This document shows positions 34,712-47,256 of a DNA stretch of 64,000 bases, in pieces (the stretch's first letter is position 1; every line of letters begins with the position of its first letter). The notes beneath the pieces were generated by a model, which worked only from the letters and a program-made list of their open reading frames with translations, was not told the DNA's origin and made no database searches. Location of the stretch: the NCBI GenBank assembly GCA_027943335.1, contig BSBK01006022.1, forward strand, positions 248,001-312,000. The letters are read 5' to 3'. The stretch comes from Chamaecyparis obtusa. Its lineage: Eukaryota > Streptophyta > Pinopsida > Cupressales > Cupressaceae. The position numbers and the translations under genes are program-made.

Positions 34712-37700
34712 TCAATATTGCAAAGTCGGTAGGCTTGCAACACAATCTGCAAAATTGATCTTCATAGCCTCTAACTCTTTCTCCCATGATTTCTTAATTG
34801 AATCTCCCAGACTGAGTAGTGTGCACAATCCATAAGATGCAATCTCACATGGTTGGAGATTTTCATAACTAAACTTCTGAAAAGATGTCTTGGCTGAAAG
34901 ACATTCTTCTAGTTTCCCTTCAATAGTGCTCAAGTTTATAGAAATGTGCTCTCTTAAAAGAGTGAATCTCTTCAGCTTCTTATCCTTGTCATCTTGCAAA
35001 ATTCTCATTTCATCATAAATGTTGTGGATTTTCTGCTCAATATCAAATATCTTCACATTGGGGCTCGAAAGAAGGTTTGTCTCATTCTGAATTTCTGCTT
35101 CCTTCATCTTCATCTTTTGAACTTCCTCTACTACCAAGTTCTCTAATTTTGTACATTGGATGTACAAAGATTTTCCTCTTTCTAAATTCTTTCTTAAGTC
35201 CTTTATACAGATATCAAGGTTATTGATATCATTTTTGATATTGTGACTAATGTCCAAAAGAGTTTTGGCCTCATAAGCTACTTGAGCTTTCACCTTTGCT
35301 GCATCAGATAGATTTGTAAACTCATCATCAAAAGTATTCATTACTTTCTTTTCTCTTTCTAGAGGGTCATCTTCTACAATTTGTGTCATAATAATACCTT
35401 GTAACTTCTCAATAAGCTGCTTTAGGCATCCTTCAAGAGTCTTTACTTTCTTGTTCTTTCCGATGATCTTTTTCAAATATGTGATCAATCCCATTTGATC
35501 ATCATCATCTACTTCCTTTCCCAAATTCTCAATCATAGAACCAATCTAATTTTTCTTGCTAGTCTCACGTGTAAGACTGATTTCTTCTTGAGTGGGAATA
35601 GGTACTTGTTTCTCTGTCACTTTAGGTTCTACAACTTTGGTTTATGTCTTCTCTTCTCCTTTGGTACTGCCCTGCTCTTCAAAAGCCGAATTGTCAACAA
35701 TGCTTTCAAGATTCTTGAATAAGTTATCATCACCATCGAAGGTGATCTTAGTTCCTTCAAAATTCATTACTTCATCCTCAATATTTATGGTTGGTGGAGA
35801 GGGAATGTCCTCTTGTTCTGCTTCTTTTGCTTGATCTTTAGATTATGCTGCAACTGATGCTTCTCCAACATTTTCTAACATAACCTTAATGATTGCTTGC
35901 TCTATTTCTCTATTAATTTCTTCATATCTACCTCCCATAATTTGAATATTTCTCTTCTTGGTTTTTAGGTGGGTGCTTAGATCCTTCATAATCTGATTGA
36001 AGTGTTCTTCATCTCTCACAACACAATTTTTTCTTACAAGCTTTTCTCTAATAGCTATGTCTTCTTCTGATGCTCTTTTCTTCCTATTTACAAGTTTCTT
36101 GTACAAGTCATCATGTATCTTACCCTAAATTGTATCAAATTTCTTATCAGATAAAATCATATGCTTCACCATTGAATTTTCTAGATTCAGTCTTTTTGCA
36201 TTATCATAGAGATCATTATATTTGTTCATCTTTGTAAAGTCTCCATCTTGAATAATCTGTTCATTAACCTTCTCAACTCTAGGTTTCCAAGTTTTCTTCT
36301 TAATAGGAGTGCTTTCATCATCTCTGATTTCTATAACTTTCCTTTGAACTGGTGGCACCAATGTCTTCTGCCTCTTACCAGGTCTAGTAGCAATCTCTTT
36401 TATTCTTTTTCTAGGTGCGGAGGAGGTTGATCTAGTGGATATTCTTGTTTCTTGATCCTTCTTTGTTTCTTCCACTTTTACCTTAATTTGTGTCTCCTCT
36501 TGCTGTGCTACAATTGATGATAGAGGTGGAATAGACAAAACTTCTTTTTGTCCAATATCTCTAACTAGTGCTACTGTTTGCTTGGCTACCAAGCACTTAT
36601 GTTCAATCATCCCTGTATCTTTTAGAATTTTCTTGATTGTACTCTCAACTCTTTTCTTTGACTGTTTCTCTTCAAGGATGGTCTTTATGAAGTTGAAGTT
36701 CTCCTCAAAGATGCCAAACCTATTACAGTGAATATCCAACTTGCACTTAAGAATTCCACTCATATATTATTCTATCTCAATCTTAGATAACTCATAGCCA
36801 ATAGGGTCTATGAACTCTGTTCTAGGTTATACTGCTTCAATGTAAGTAAAGTCAATATGAACAATGAAACATATCTCATTTTTATACTTCTCCAATAGAG
36901 ACTATGGGATCCTTGATTTGCTAGACATCAAATTCTGAAATGATTTAATTACCAATACTATAGTTTCATTCACTTTATCAATAACATGCCACCTATACAC
37001 TTGGTTAATCCTTTGCATTGTAGTTTGGCCATCATTTCAATCATTTCCAATGGTGAATGGAAATCTTCTCAATAAATGAAAGAACATATAAGTGATTAAA
37101 GATGAGAATCTAAATTATGAATACTTAGTCTTCTTTATCTTTTCCAAATTTTCAAACAACTAAATTCTCAAAATCTCACACATGTCAACTTCTACTTTAT
37201 CAACACACATCAAATAAGCTGCATGTACCATTCCACCTGCCATGTCATCCTCTATTGAGTTAGCACAAAACTTAGTTGTTAGGATCTTACACGAGTATCA
37301 GACATCATCTTGTTGTATTTTGCTAATTATAATTCCTCTGCCATTGTAGGATAGAATTTGTGTTGTCTATGACTATTTTCCTCATGTTTTTCTCATTCAA
37401 AGGAATGGCTCCAGTTTTAGATAGTCCAATTACCTCATGAATTAAGTCAACTGTAATGTCTATAACTCTATCCTCTAACCAAAACTTTCCATTGTGAATT
37501 ATGCTTAGGATTGTCTTGGTACACTCTTCATAATCAAATTCATATTGCAAAGCATACTTAATGATCTCATTATATTTCAAATTCTCAAACCTTACTTTCA
37601 ATAACATGTCCTAATTATAGATCTTCTGATATTCCTCTGTGAAGTCACTATCACTGATAGTCTCTATTTTACATCCTAGATAACTTCTAACATTCTCTAG

Positions 37701-37826
37701 ATGTAAAACTCTATTTGGTATGGATGATAAAGCTAACCTAGGATCATCTTCCAAGGGTTCTACTGGTTCCATTTTCATTTTAGGTCTATTCTTATCTCTG
37801 ACATTGTGAGTCAAAGAAATATCCAT
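34712..37826 (-). pseudogene. ORF2 of H, copy 2 (broken)
   Basis: Unidentified protein of roughly 1000 residues starting at the ATG at 37826 (MDISLTHNVRDKNRPKMK). The N-terminal region (37607-37323) has IHNGKFWLEDRVIDITVD and LIHEVIGLSKTGAIP. The middle (36763-36125) is basic and NLS-like (RKRIKEIATRPGKRQK; KKKTWKPRVEKVNE). The C-terminal 274 residues (35536-34712) are strongly heptad-like coiled coil (EKLQGIIMTQIVEDDPLERE; LDISHNIKNDINNLD), ending SIKKSWEKELEAMKINF. A few stops (about 37610, 37322, 36124, 35842, 35538) separate long open segments, so decay is modest. No enzyme motif recognised. Confidence 0.75.
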
Positions 37827-38268
37827 TATTTCCTCTAATTCTTTAATTGATTTAAAGATCTGCCAAGTAAAATACCTCGATTCTATGAATTAGGGCTTGC
37901 ATAGGTTTGACACAAAAATTCTTCACCAAATCCTTGCAAAACATCTCCAATCACTGCTCTTTGATCTCCTTAACACTTGTATTCACTTTGATGATCAAAT
38001 GATACCATCCATGACCTTTAATCATTTCAATCTACTTAGATCTGACATCACATTCAATTCTTTTTCAGCTTCTTTAAAAAGATGATTCTGTTAACCTGCA
38101 AAACTTAAAACTTCTTGTGATCTCACAAAACAAAATATTTTTCTTTGCGCTCTTAACCATAGCATTAGAAAATCATATAATACCTTGCATTAATTGTGCA
38201 AGACTCAATTCATCTTATATCAATTCCTACACTAATCTAAGTTCCTATTCTAGTGTAATTTTCATGAA

Positions 38269-39570
38269 CTAAGTACTTTGAGATGGGTCAGGTAAAGATT
38301 CATTATTACCATTTAATACTTCACCTTTCTGACTACCTTCAGTGTTGAATATGTCTCCTTGATCTGTGCTTTTAACAAACTTCACTTCATCTGAATTACT
38401 ACAACATCCTTTCTGACTGTTGCTTCCATCTTCATTTCTTCTTACATGACTTCTAGAGTTAGGATTGTTATGAAAAACTCTATTATTCATTCTAGAAAAC
38501 CTTGCCGTGTGTCCAATCTTGTTACATATATGACAAACTATTCCATTGTTTCCATATTTTGGTCTAGGATGATTGATCTGTGATCTACAATTTCTAGCAA
38601 TGTGTCCAACCTTGTTGCATCTATAACATACTACTCCATTTCTTTTGTTCATATCTTCAATAGGTTTCTTATCTGCATGGTTAGTATTTCTAAACATTGT
38701 ACTATTATTATTATTCTCAACAAATTTACATTTTCTTTATTCAATAGCTCTATGTCCAAAACCATGACAATTATAACAATAACCATTAAGAGGTTTAAAT
38801 TGCTTACTTGTGCAATCTCTCTTCATATGACCAACATTATTATAAGAAAAACATCTACCTTTGAATTCTCTTTGAATACCTTTAGATGATTCCTCTTGCT
38901 TAGGTGGTTCTTCTTCCTTAGGTGTATCTTCAAATTTGTTAATCTAATCAGACTTCTTCTCATCTATGTTTTCAGATATTTTTAGATCTAGTTCCTTACT
39001 TTCTTCATTTTCTTTAAAGGTGTTAAATCCAAGACCAGTTTTATCATAGAATGGTTTTTGATAAGATATTTGTTCATCAATCTTTTCATTTGTTGAATAT
39101 AGTCTTTCAAGTTTCTGCTTAGATTGAGTTAGTTCTCCCTTCACAATTGTATTGTATTTCTCAAGTTCAACATACTACAAATTGACTTTCTGAAGTTCAG
39201 ATGTTACTTTACCAAGTTTAGATATTAGCTCTTCATTTTACAGCTTAAGATTTTCATTCTCAGATTGTAGATTTTCTTCATTCTCTCCATTTCCATCTTT
39301 CAAACTTAGCTTCAGATTTGCTATCTTCAGTTCATGTTTAAGGAACTCATTTTCTTTCTCTAAGTTGTCATCACAATCTTCAATAAGAATTTTGGATTCC
39401 TTTTCAGATTTCAGATCTTCCAACTCATTTTTCAATTTCTCAATGAGGTTCTTTACATCATCATATTTTCCTTTCACAGTATCTCTTTCTTCAGTAAGCA
39501 TATCAATCTGTTCAATAGCTTCTTCAAGATTCTTTTGTAGTTGATCCATATCCATAGAGATCTTACTCAA
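38269..39570 (-). pseudogene. Gag of H, copy 2 (broken)
   Basis: Starts MSKISMDMDQLQKNLEEA at 39570. The first 110 residues are a Leu/Glu/Lys coiled coil. After a stop near 39238 the coil continues (MKGELTQSKQKLERLYSTN at 39144). Then come CCHC knuckles: the first degraded (CFSYNNVGHMKRDC), the second with its last Cys turned to a stop, then CYRCNKVGHIARNC intact and CHICNKIGHTARFS with Cys to Ser. The tail to 38269 is Asn/Ser-rich. There is no gypsy or copia capsid core. The layout is the same as in element C and H copy 1. Confidence 0.8.
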
Positions 39571-39612
39571 GCTACTAGGCTTTCATTAAATGATTCTTTT
39601 TTGAGTAACTAA

Positions 39613-39624
39613 GCTCTGATACCA
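39613..39624 (-). other. Primer-binding site, H copy 2
   Basis: Plus strand GCTCTGATACCA, the complement of TGGTATCAGAGC, two bases from the LTR edge at 39627. Confidence 0.9.
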
Positions 39625-39626
39625 AT

Positions 39627-40654
39627 CATTAGAAATAGCGAATACTAAGAGGTGGGGGGGGGGGGTGAATCAGTATTCTAAAAACTTTTAACTTTTCCCA
39701 ATTATGGATATAACAGATTATCTTAACACATGCATAACATAGAAAGGTAAACAACATGCATAGCAATAAAACTAAAGAACTCATAACACATTATTTGTTC
39801 TCAAGGAAACCCTAGCCAAGGGAAAACCCTAGTGGGGATGGTACCCACAAAGATCCACTAATCAAAAGTATCTTGTTAAGGATGTTGACCCTGTTAGGAG
39901 TCTATTACATGCATATAGTGTCTCAGTCCTGATTAAGGGACTATAGGCCTTGTTAGAAGCCTCAACCCTATTAGGAGTTGGTATTACAAAATGTGATTAC
40001 TAGATGAGCCCACTGCCCAAATAAGTAATATACAATATTCATTGATTATAAAAATAGGTCAAGGTACATAACCCTATATTGCTTGCATCAATATCTCTTT
40101 GTTGTTCTTCACTTTCTCTATTACATTTGCATATTCATTACTCCTTTTTTACATTACATTTTTACCTATCTTTATACAAGTTATTAAGATTAATAACTTT
40201 TCAGTCAGCTATTATATTAAAAAATAGATTTATCCAAGGGTTAACATCTAGGATGTCATCCCTTTATATTCTTAAGTCATTATTTTGATAAACAAAATAA
40301 TCCCTTAACTCTTTATCTATTCTGTCTTCATATTCTGTCCTGTTGGCTTAACACTGTCTTAAGTAAAACTATCATAACTTCTTCCGTACATGCCATACTG
40401 ACTTGTGATTTGAGGTGATTCTTCAATAGTCACCATAGATTCTATGTTAAAGTGTTCAAGCACTAAACTTACTCCAATCAACATCACAAATCAAAACTAT
40501 CTTCAGGTTCACTGGTAAAAACAAAATGTCTCATACTTAGACAATTTGCATTCCACTCTGACATACTAGCTCTTTGACCTGTGTGATCTTCATGTGGATC
40601 ATATGTTTCCATAATGACAATATCTATGTAACCAACTCAGCCAAATTGACAACA
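39627..40654 (-). repeat. Central LTR of array H
   Basis: About 1028 bp. It serves as 3' LTR for copy 1 and 5' LTR for copy 2. The first bases are decayed (CATTAG for TGTTAG). A run of 12 G lies at 39654-39665. It ends GACAACA before a PPT complement. Collinear with the two outer LTRs. Confidence 0.92.
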
Positions 40655-40669
40655 ATATCCCCCTTTTCC
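40655..40669 (-). other. Polypurine tract, H copy 1
   Basis: Plus strand ATATCCCCCTTTTCC, a one-base-changed version of the copy 2 tract, directly inside the central LTR. Confidence 0.8.
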
Positions 40670-40915
40670 ATTGGTGGCAACATATGAGAAAATTGGCTAA
40701 GTCTTAAACTCCAAATATTTCAAAATTGTGGCCATAATAAAAAATATGTATATACTGTGTTTATGACTTCATGGATCCTCTCTATATACTGTACTCCACC
40801 TAAGAGTATGTATCCTTATCAATTTTTTTCTATATATCTCTCCCCCTTTGACAATAATGACAACAAAAGGTAAGGATGGTTAGAAAAATGTTTTCACAAA
40901 AAGTTATACGTTGAT

Positions 40916-43900
40916 TCAATATTGCAAAGCCGGTAGGGTTACAACACAATCTGCAAAATTGATCTTCATAGCCTCTAACTCTTTCTCCCATGATTTCTTA
41001 ATTGAATCTGCCACACTGAGTAGTGCACACAATCCATAAGATGCAATCTCACATGCTTGGAGATTTTCATAACTAAACTTCTGAAAAATTGTCTTGGCTG
41101 AAAGACATTCTTCCAGTTGCCCTTCAATAGTGCTCAAGTTTATAGAAATGCGCTCTCTTAAAAGAGTGAATCTCTTTAGCTTCCTATCCTTGTCATATTG
41201 AAAAATTCTCATTTCATCATAAATCTTGTGGATTTTCTTCTCAATATCAAATATCTTCACATTGGGGCTCGAAAGAAGGTTTGTCTCATTCTGAATTTCT
41301 GCTTCCTTCATCTTCATCTTCTAAACTTCCTCTGCTACCAAGTTCTCTGATTTTGTACACTAGGTGTACAAAGATTTTCCTATTTCTAAATTTTTTCTTA
41401 AATCCTTTATATAGGTATCAAATTTATTCATATCATTTTTGATATTCTGACTAATGTCCAAAAGTGTTTTGGCCTCATAAGTTGCTTGAGCTTTCACCTT
41501 TGCTGTATTAGATAGATTTGTAAACTCATCATCAAAAGTATTCATTACTTTCTTTTCCATTTCCAGAGGGTCATCTTCTACAATTTGTGTAGTAATAATG
41601 CCTTGTAACTTCTCAGTAAGCTCCTTTAGGCATCCTTTAAGAATCTTTACTTTCTTATTCTTTCTGATGATCTTGTTCAAAGATGTGATCAATTCCATCT
41701 GATCATCATCATCTACTTCCTTTCCCAAATTCTCAGTCATAGAACCAATCTGAGTTTTCTTACTAGTCTTAGGGGTAAGATTGATTTCTTATTGATTAGG
41801 AATAGGTACTTGTTTCTCTATCACTTTAGGTTCTACAACTTTGGTTTCTATCTTCTCTTCTCCTTTGGTACTATCCTGCTCTTCAAAAGCTGAATTGTCA
41901 ACAATGTTTTCAAGATTCTTGAATAAGTTATCATCACTATCAAAGGTGATCTTAGTTCCTTCAACATTCATTACTTCATCCTCAATATTTATGGTTGGTG
42001 GAGAGGGAATGTCCTCTTGTTATGATTCTTCTTATTGATCTTTAGATTCTATTGCAACTGATGATTCTCGAACATTTTCTGACACAACCTTAATGATTGC
42101 TTGCTCTATTTCTGTGTTAATTTTTTCATATCTACCTCCCATAATCTGAATAGTTCTCTTCTTGGTTCTCAGGTGGGTTCTTAAATCCTTCATAATTTGA
42201 TTTAAGTGTTCTTCATCTCTCACAACACAAATTTTTCTTACAAGCTTTTCTTTAATAGCTGTCTTCTTCTGATGCTCTCTTCTTCCTACTTACAAGTTTC
42301 TTGTACAAGTCATTAGGTATCTTACCTTGAATTGTATCAAATTTCTTATCAAATAAAATCATATGCTTCACCACTACATTTTCTAGATTTTGTCTTTTTG
42401 CATAATCATAGAGATCATAATATTTGTTCATCTTTGTAAAGTCTCCATCTTAAATAGTCTGTTCATTAACCTTTTCAACTCTAGGTTTCCAAGTTTTCTT
42501 CTTAACAGGAGTGCTTTCATCATCTTTGATTTCTACCACTTTCCTTTGAACTAGTGGCACCAATGTCTTCTGCCTCTTACTAGGTCTAGTAGCAATCTCT
42601 TTTATTCTTTTGCTAGGTGTGGAGGAGGTTGATCTAGTGGATATTCTTGTTTCTTGATCCTTCTCTGTTTCTTCCACTTTTACCTTAATTTGTGTCTTCC
42701 CTTGCTATGCTACAATTGATGATAGAGGTGGAACAAAAAAACTTCTTTTTGCCCAATATCTGTAACTACTGCTACTATTTTCTTGGCTACCAAGAACTCA
42801 TGTTCAGTCATCCCTATAACTTTTAGAATTTTCTTGATTGTACTCTCAAATCTTTTCTTTGACTGTTTCTCTTCAAGGATGGTCTTTGTGGAGTTGAAGT
42901 TCTCCTTAAAGGTTCCAAACCTATTACAGTGAATATCCAACTTGCACTTAAGAAGTCTACTCACATATTCTTCTATCTCAATCTCAGATAACTCATAGCC
43001 AAGAGGGTCTATGAACTCTGTTCTAGGTTCTACTACTTTAATGTAAGTAAAGTTAGTATCAACTATGAAACATATCTCATTTTTATACTTCTTCAAAAGA
43101 GACTGTGGGATCCTTGATCTGCTAGACATCAAATTTTGAAATGATTTAATTACCAATACTACAGTTTCATTCACTTTATCAAGAACATGCCTCCTATACA
43201 CCTGGTTAATCCTTTCCATTGTAGTTTGGCCATCATTCTAGTTATTTCCAATGGTGAATGAAAATCTTCTCAATAAATGAAAGAACATATAAGTGATTAA
43301 AGATGAGAATCTAAACTGTGAATACTTAGTCTTCTTTATCTTTTCCAAATTTTCAAACAATTGAATTCTCAAAATCTCAAACATGTCAACTTGTATTTTA
43401 TCAACACACATCAAATAAGTTCTATGTACCATTCCAATTGCCATGTCATCCTCTCTTGAGTTAGCACAAAACTTAGTTGTTAGGATCTTACACAAGTATC
43501 ATACATCATGTTGCCATGTCTTGCTAATTACAATTCCTCTGCCATTGTAGGACATAATTTGTGTTGTCTATGACTAGTTTCCTCATGCTTTTCTCATTCA
43601 AAGGAATGGCTCTAGTTTTAGATAGTCCAGTTACCTCATGAATTAAGTCAGCTGTAATGTCTAGCACTCTGTCATCTAACCAAAAGTTTCCATTGTGAAT
43701 TCTGCTTAAGATTATCTTGGTACATTCTTCATTATCAAATTCATATTGCAAAGCATACTTAATGATCTCATTATCTTTCAAATGCTCAAACCCTAATTTT
43801 AGTAACATGTCATGATTATAGATCTTCTAATATTCCTCTGTGAAGTCACTATCACTGATAGTCTCTAGTTTACATCCCAGATAACTTCTAACATTCTTTA

Positions 43901-44027
43901 GATGTAAAACTCTATTTGGTACGGATGATAGAGCTTACCTAGGATCATCTTCCAAGGGTTCTACTGGTTCCCTTTTCATTTTAGGTCTATTCTTATCTCT
44001 AACATTGTGAATCAAAGAAATATCCAT
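40916..44027 (-). pseudogene. ORF2 of H, copy 1 (broken)
   Basis: Same protein as at 34712-37826, starting at 44027 (MDISLIHNVRDKNRPK). Open segments are 43808-43524 (IHNGNFWLDDRVLDITAD; LIHEVTGL), 43495-43238, 43219-42710 (MERINQVYRRHVLDKVNE), 42677-42450 (basic, KRIKEIATRPSKRQK), 41740-41360 and 41317-40916 (coiled coil, ending SIKKSWEKELEAMKINF). The stops differ from those of copy 2, so the copies decayed independently after duplication. Comparing the two gives most of the ancestral frame, though I do not reconstruct it here. Confidence 0.75.
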
Positions 44028-44489
44028 GATTTCCTCTAATTCTTTAACTAATTTAAAGATCTGCCAAGTAAAATACTTTGATTCTACAATTTAGGGCTTG
44101 TGTAGATTCGGCACAAAAATTCTTCACCAAATCCTTGCAAAACACTTCCAATCACTGCTCTTTGATCTCCTTAACATGTGTATTCACTTTGATGATCAAA
44201 TGATACTGTCCATGACCTTTTATCATTTCAATCTCACTTAGATATGACATCGCATTCAATTCTTTTGCCACTTCTTTCAAAAAGTTGATTCTGTTAACCT
44301 GCAAAACTTAAAACTTCTTGCAATCTCACAAAACATAATATCTTTCTTTGCACTCTTAACCATAGCATTAGAACATCATATAATACCTTGCATTAACTAT
44401 ACAATACTCAATTCATCATATATCAATTCCTACACTAATCTAAGTTCCTATTCTATTGTAATTTTCATGAATTAAGTACTTTGAGATGG

Positions 44490-45775
44490 GTTAGGTAAAG
44501 ATTCATTCTTACCATTTAATACTTTACCTTTCTAATTGCCTTAAGTGCTAAATATGTCTCCTTAATCTGTGATTTTAACAAACTTCACTTCATCTGAATT
44601 ACTACAACATCCTTTCTAACTATTGCTTCCATCTTCATTTCTTCTTACATGACTTCTAGGGTTAGGATTGTTATGAAAAACTCTATTGTTCATTCTGCAA
44701 AACCTTGCTGTGTGTCCAATCTTGTTACATATCTAACAAACTATTCCATTGTGTCCATATCTTGGTCCAGGATGATTGATCTATGATCTGCAATTTCTAG
44801 CAATGTGTCCAACCTTGTTGCATCTGTAACATACTACTCCATTTCTTCTGTTCATATCTTCAGTAGGTTTCTTATCTGCATGGTTAGTATTTCTAAACAT
44901 TCTACTATTATTGTTATTCTCAACAAATTTAGGTTTTCTGCATTGAATAGCTCTATGTCCAAAACCATGACAATCATAACAATAACCTTTAAGAGGTTTA
45001 AATTGCTTACCTGTGCAATCTATCTTCATATGACCAACAATATTACAAGGAAAACATCTACCTTTGAATTCTCTTTGCATACCTTTAGATGATTCCTCTT
45101 TCTTAGGTGGTTCTTCTTCCTTAGGTGTATCTTCAAATTTGTTAATCTCATCAGACTTCTTCTCATCTATGTTTTCAGATATTTTTATATTTGGTTCCTT
45201 GCTTTCTTCATTTGCTTTAAAGGTGTTAAATCCAAGACTAGTTTTATCATAGAATGGTTTTTGATAAGATATTTGTTCATCAATCTCTTCATTTTTTGAA
45301 TATAGTCTTTCAAGTTGCTGCTTAGATTGAGTTAGTTCTCCCTTCACAATTGTATTGTATTTCTCAAGTTCAACATATTACAAATTGACTTTCTCAAGTT
45401 TAGATGTTATTTTACCAAGTTTAGATTTTAGCTCTTCATTTTCGAGCTTAAGATTTTCATTCTCAGATTTCAAATTTGATTCATTCTTGCCATTTCCATC
45501 TTTCAGACTTAGCTTCAGATTTTCTATCTTCAGTTCATGTTTAAGGATCTCTTTTTCTTTCTCTAAGTTGTCATCACAATCTTCAATATGAATTTTGAAT
45601 TCTTTTTCAGATTTCAGATCTTCCAACTTGTTTTTCAATTTCTCAATGAGGTTCTTTGCATCATCATATTTTCCTTTCATAGTATCTCTTTCTTTAGTAA
45701 GCATATCAATCTATTCAAGAGCTTCTTCAAGATTCTTCTGTTGCTGATCCATATCCATAGAGATCTTACTCAAGC
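44490..45775 (-). pseudogene. Gag of H, copy 1 (broken)
   Basis: Coiled-coil N-terminus (45704-45378, MLTKERDTMKGKYDDAKN; a stop lies just upstream near 45714), a stop near 45376, then open 45347-44781. That segment has MKGELTQSKQQLERLYSKN, an acidic PKEEEPPKKEE stretch and three intact knuckles: CFPCNIVGHMKIDC, CYDCHGFGHRAIQC and CYRCNKVGHIARNC. The fourth is degraded beyond 44781. This is the best-preserved version of the multi-knuckle gag in the window. The knuckles indicate nucleic-acid binding; particle formation is inferred only by analogy. Confidence 0.82.
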
Positions 45776-45815
45776 TACTAGGCTTTCCTTGAATGATTCT
45801 TTTTCAAGTAACTAA

Positions 45816-45827
45816 GCTCTGATACCA
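45816..45827 (-). other. Primer-binding site, H copy 1
   Basis: Plus strand GCTCTGATACCA, two bases from the LTR edge at 45830. Confidence 0.9.
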
Positions 45828-45829
45828 AT

Positions 45830-46848
45830 TTTTAGAAATAGGGAATACTGAGAGGGGTGGTGAATCAGTATTCTAAAAACTTTTACTTTTGCCCAATTTT
45901 TATATAACAAATTATCTTAACACATGCATAACATAGAAAGCTAGACAACATGCATAGCAATAAAACTAAAGAACTCATAACACATTATTTGTTCTCGAGG
46001 AAACCCTGGCCTAGGGAAAACCCCAGTGGGGATGGTACCCACAAAGATCCACTAATCAAAAGTATCCTATTAAGGATGTTGACCCTATTAGGAGTCTATT
46101 ACATCTATATAGTGTCTCAGTCCTGATTAAGGGACTATAGGCCTTGTTAGAAGCCTCAACCCTATTAGGAGTTGGTAGTACAAAATGTGATTACCAGATG
46201 AGCCCACTGCCCAAAAAAGTAATATACAATATTCACTGATTACAAAAATAGGTCAAGGCACATAACCTTGTACTACTTGCATCAATATATCTTCACTACT
46301 CTTCACTTTCACTATTACATTCGCATATTCATTACTCCTTTTTCACATTACATTTTTATATATCTTTATACAAGTTATTAAGATTAATAACTTTCGAGTT
46401 GGCTATCATATTACAAAATATCTTTATCCAAGGGTTAACATCTAGGATGTCATCCCTTTATATTATTAAGTCATTATTTTGATAAACAAAATAATCCCTT
46501 AACTCTTTATCTATTCTGTCTTCATATTATGTCCTGTCGGCTTAACACTATCTTAAGTAAAACTATCATAACTTCTTTTGTACATGTCGTACTAACTTGC
46601 ACTCTAAGGTGAGTCTTCAATAGTCACAATAGAGTCTATGTTCAAGTGTGAAAGCATTGAACTTACTCCAATCAACATCACAAATCAAAATTATCTTCAG
46701 GTTCACTGGTAAAAACAAACTGTCTCATGCTTAGACAATTTGCATTCCACTCTGACATACTAGCTCTTTGACCTATGCGATCTTCACGTGGATCATATAT
46801 TGCCATAATGAAAACATATATGTAACCAACTTAGCCAAATTTCCAAGA
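45830..46848 (-). repeat. Outer 5' LTR of array H
   Basis: About 1019 bp, start decayed to TTTTAGAAAT, end CCAAGA for CCAACA. The G run is reduced to GAGAGGGGTGGTGAATCAG. The CCCCAGTGGGGATGGTACCCAC block is near 46022. Confidence 0.9.
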
Positions 46849-47256
46849 TTTACACTGTGCTCAGTATACACTACACTCCATTGGTGTATACTGAAATGCT
46901 TCATTAGCTGACAACACTGCTCTGTTTATTTCAACTCTTTTCCTCATCATAGATGAATGCAACATAATCAAGTCAATATCATAAGGTCATAGAATCATCA
47001 AAAAGTTACTCAATGTATTCCTTATCCTCATCTGTCATATCCATCTTCCTCATGTAGATATTTCTGTTCTTCATCTCTTTCACTCCTTTTCTATAGATGT
47101 TTTGGTATAGTAACTTACAAGATAAGTGCTGTCAAACTAGTTGAAATCAATGACAACATAATACTGATTTAATCATCTTACATATCTAATCAATAAACTC
47201 AGTGATCTCTAATCATAGATTCTTCAATTAGGTTCTAAATCAGTTGTAGTTCATCA

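Larger units (their letters stand above)
33421..46848 (-). mobile_element. Tandem array H of a pol-less LTR element
   Basis: Minus-strand array with three LTRs (33421-34450, 39627-40654, 45830-46848) alternating with two nearly identical ~5.18-kb interiors. The period is about 6.2 kb. Each interior has its own PBS, gag, ORF2 and PPT, but no protease, RT, RNase H or integrase. The outer pentamers TTTAT (33416-33420) and TTTAC (46849-46853) are a probable single target duplication, so the trio behaves as one insertion. Coding is homologous to element C. A unit element would be about 7.2 kb. Confidence 0.9.
32332..47256 (-). mobile_element. Probable solo LTR I, split by array H
   Basis: Sequence that interrupts the D integrase: 32332-33420 plus 46849-47256, about 1.5 kb once H is removed. 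Plus-strand ends are TGTTAGAATAAC and GTTCATCA, so TG...CA in the minus orientation. Flanking pentamers TCCTT (32327-32331) and TCCTC (47257-47261) look like a target duplication with one change. It has the AAGAGGGGGGTGAATCAGT motif near 32345 and AACCCTATGAAGGGAAAAACC near 32580, typical of the LTRs here. It contains no PBS, PPT or coding frame, which fits a solo LTR left by LTR-LTR recombination. Family not otherwise present. Confidence 0.7.
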
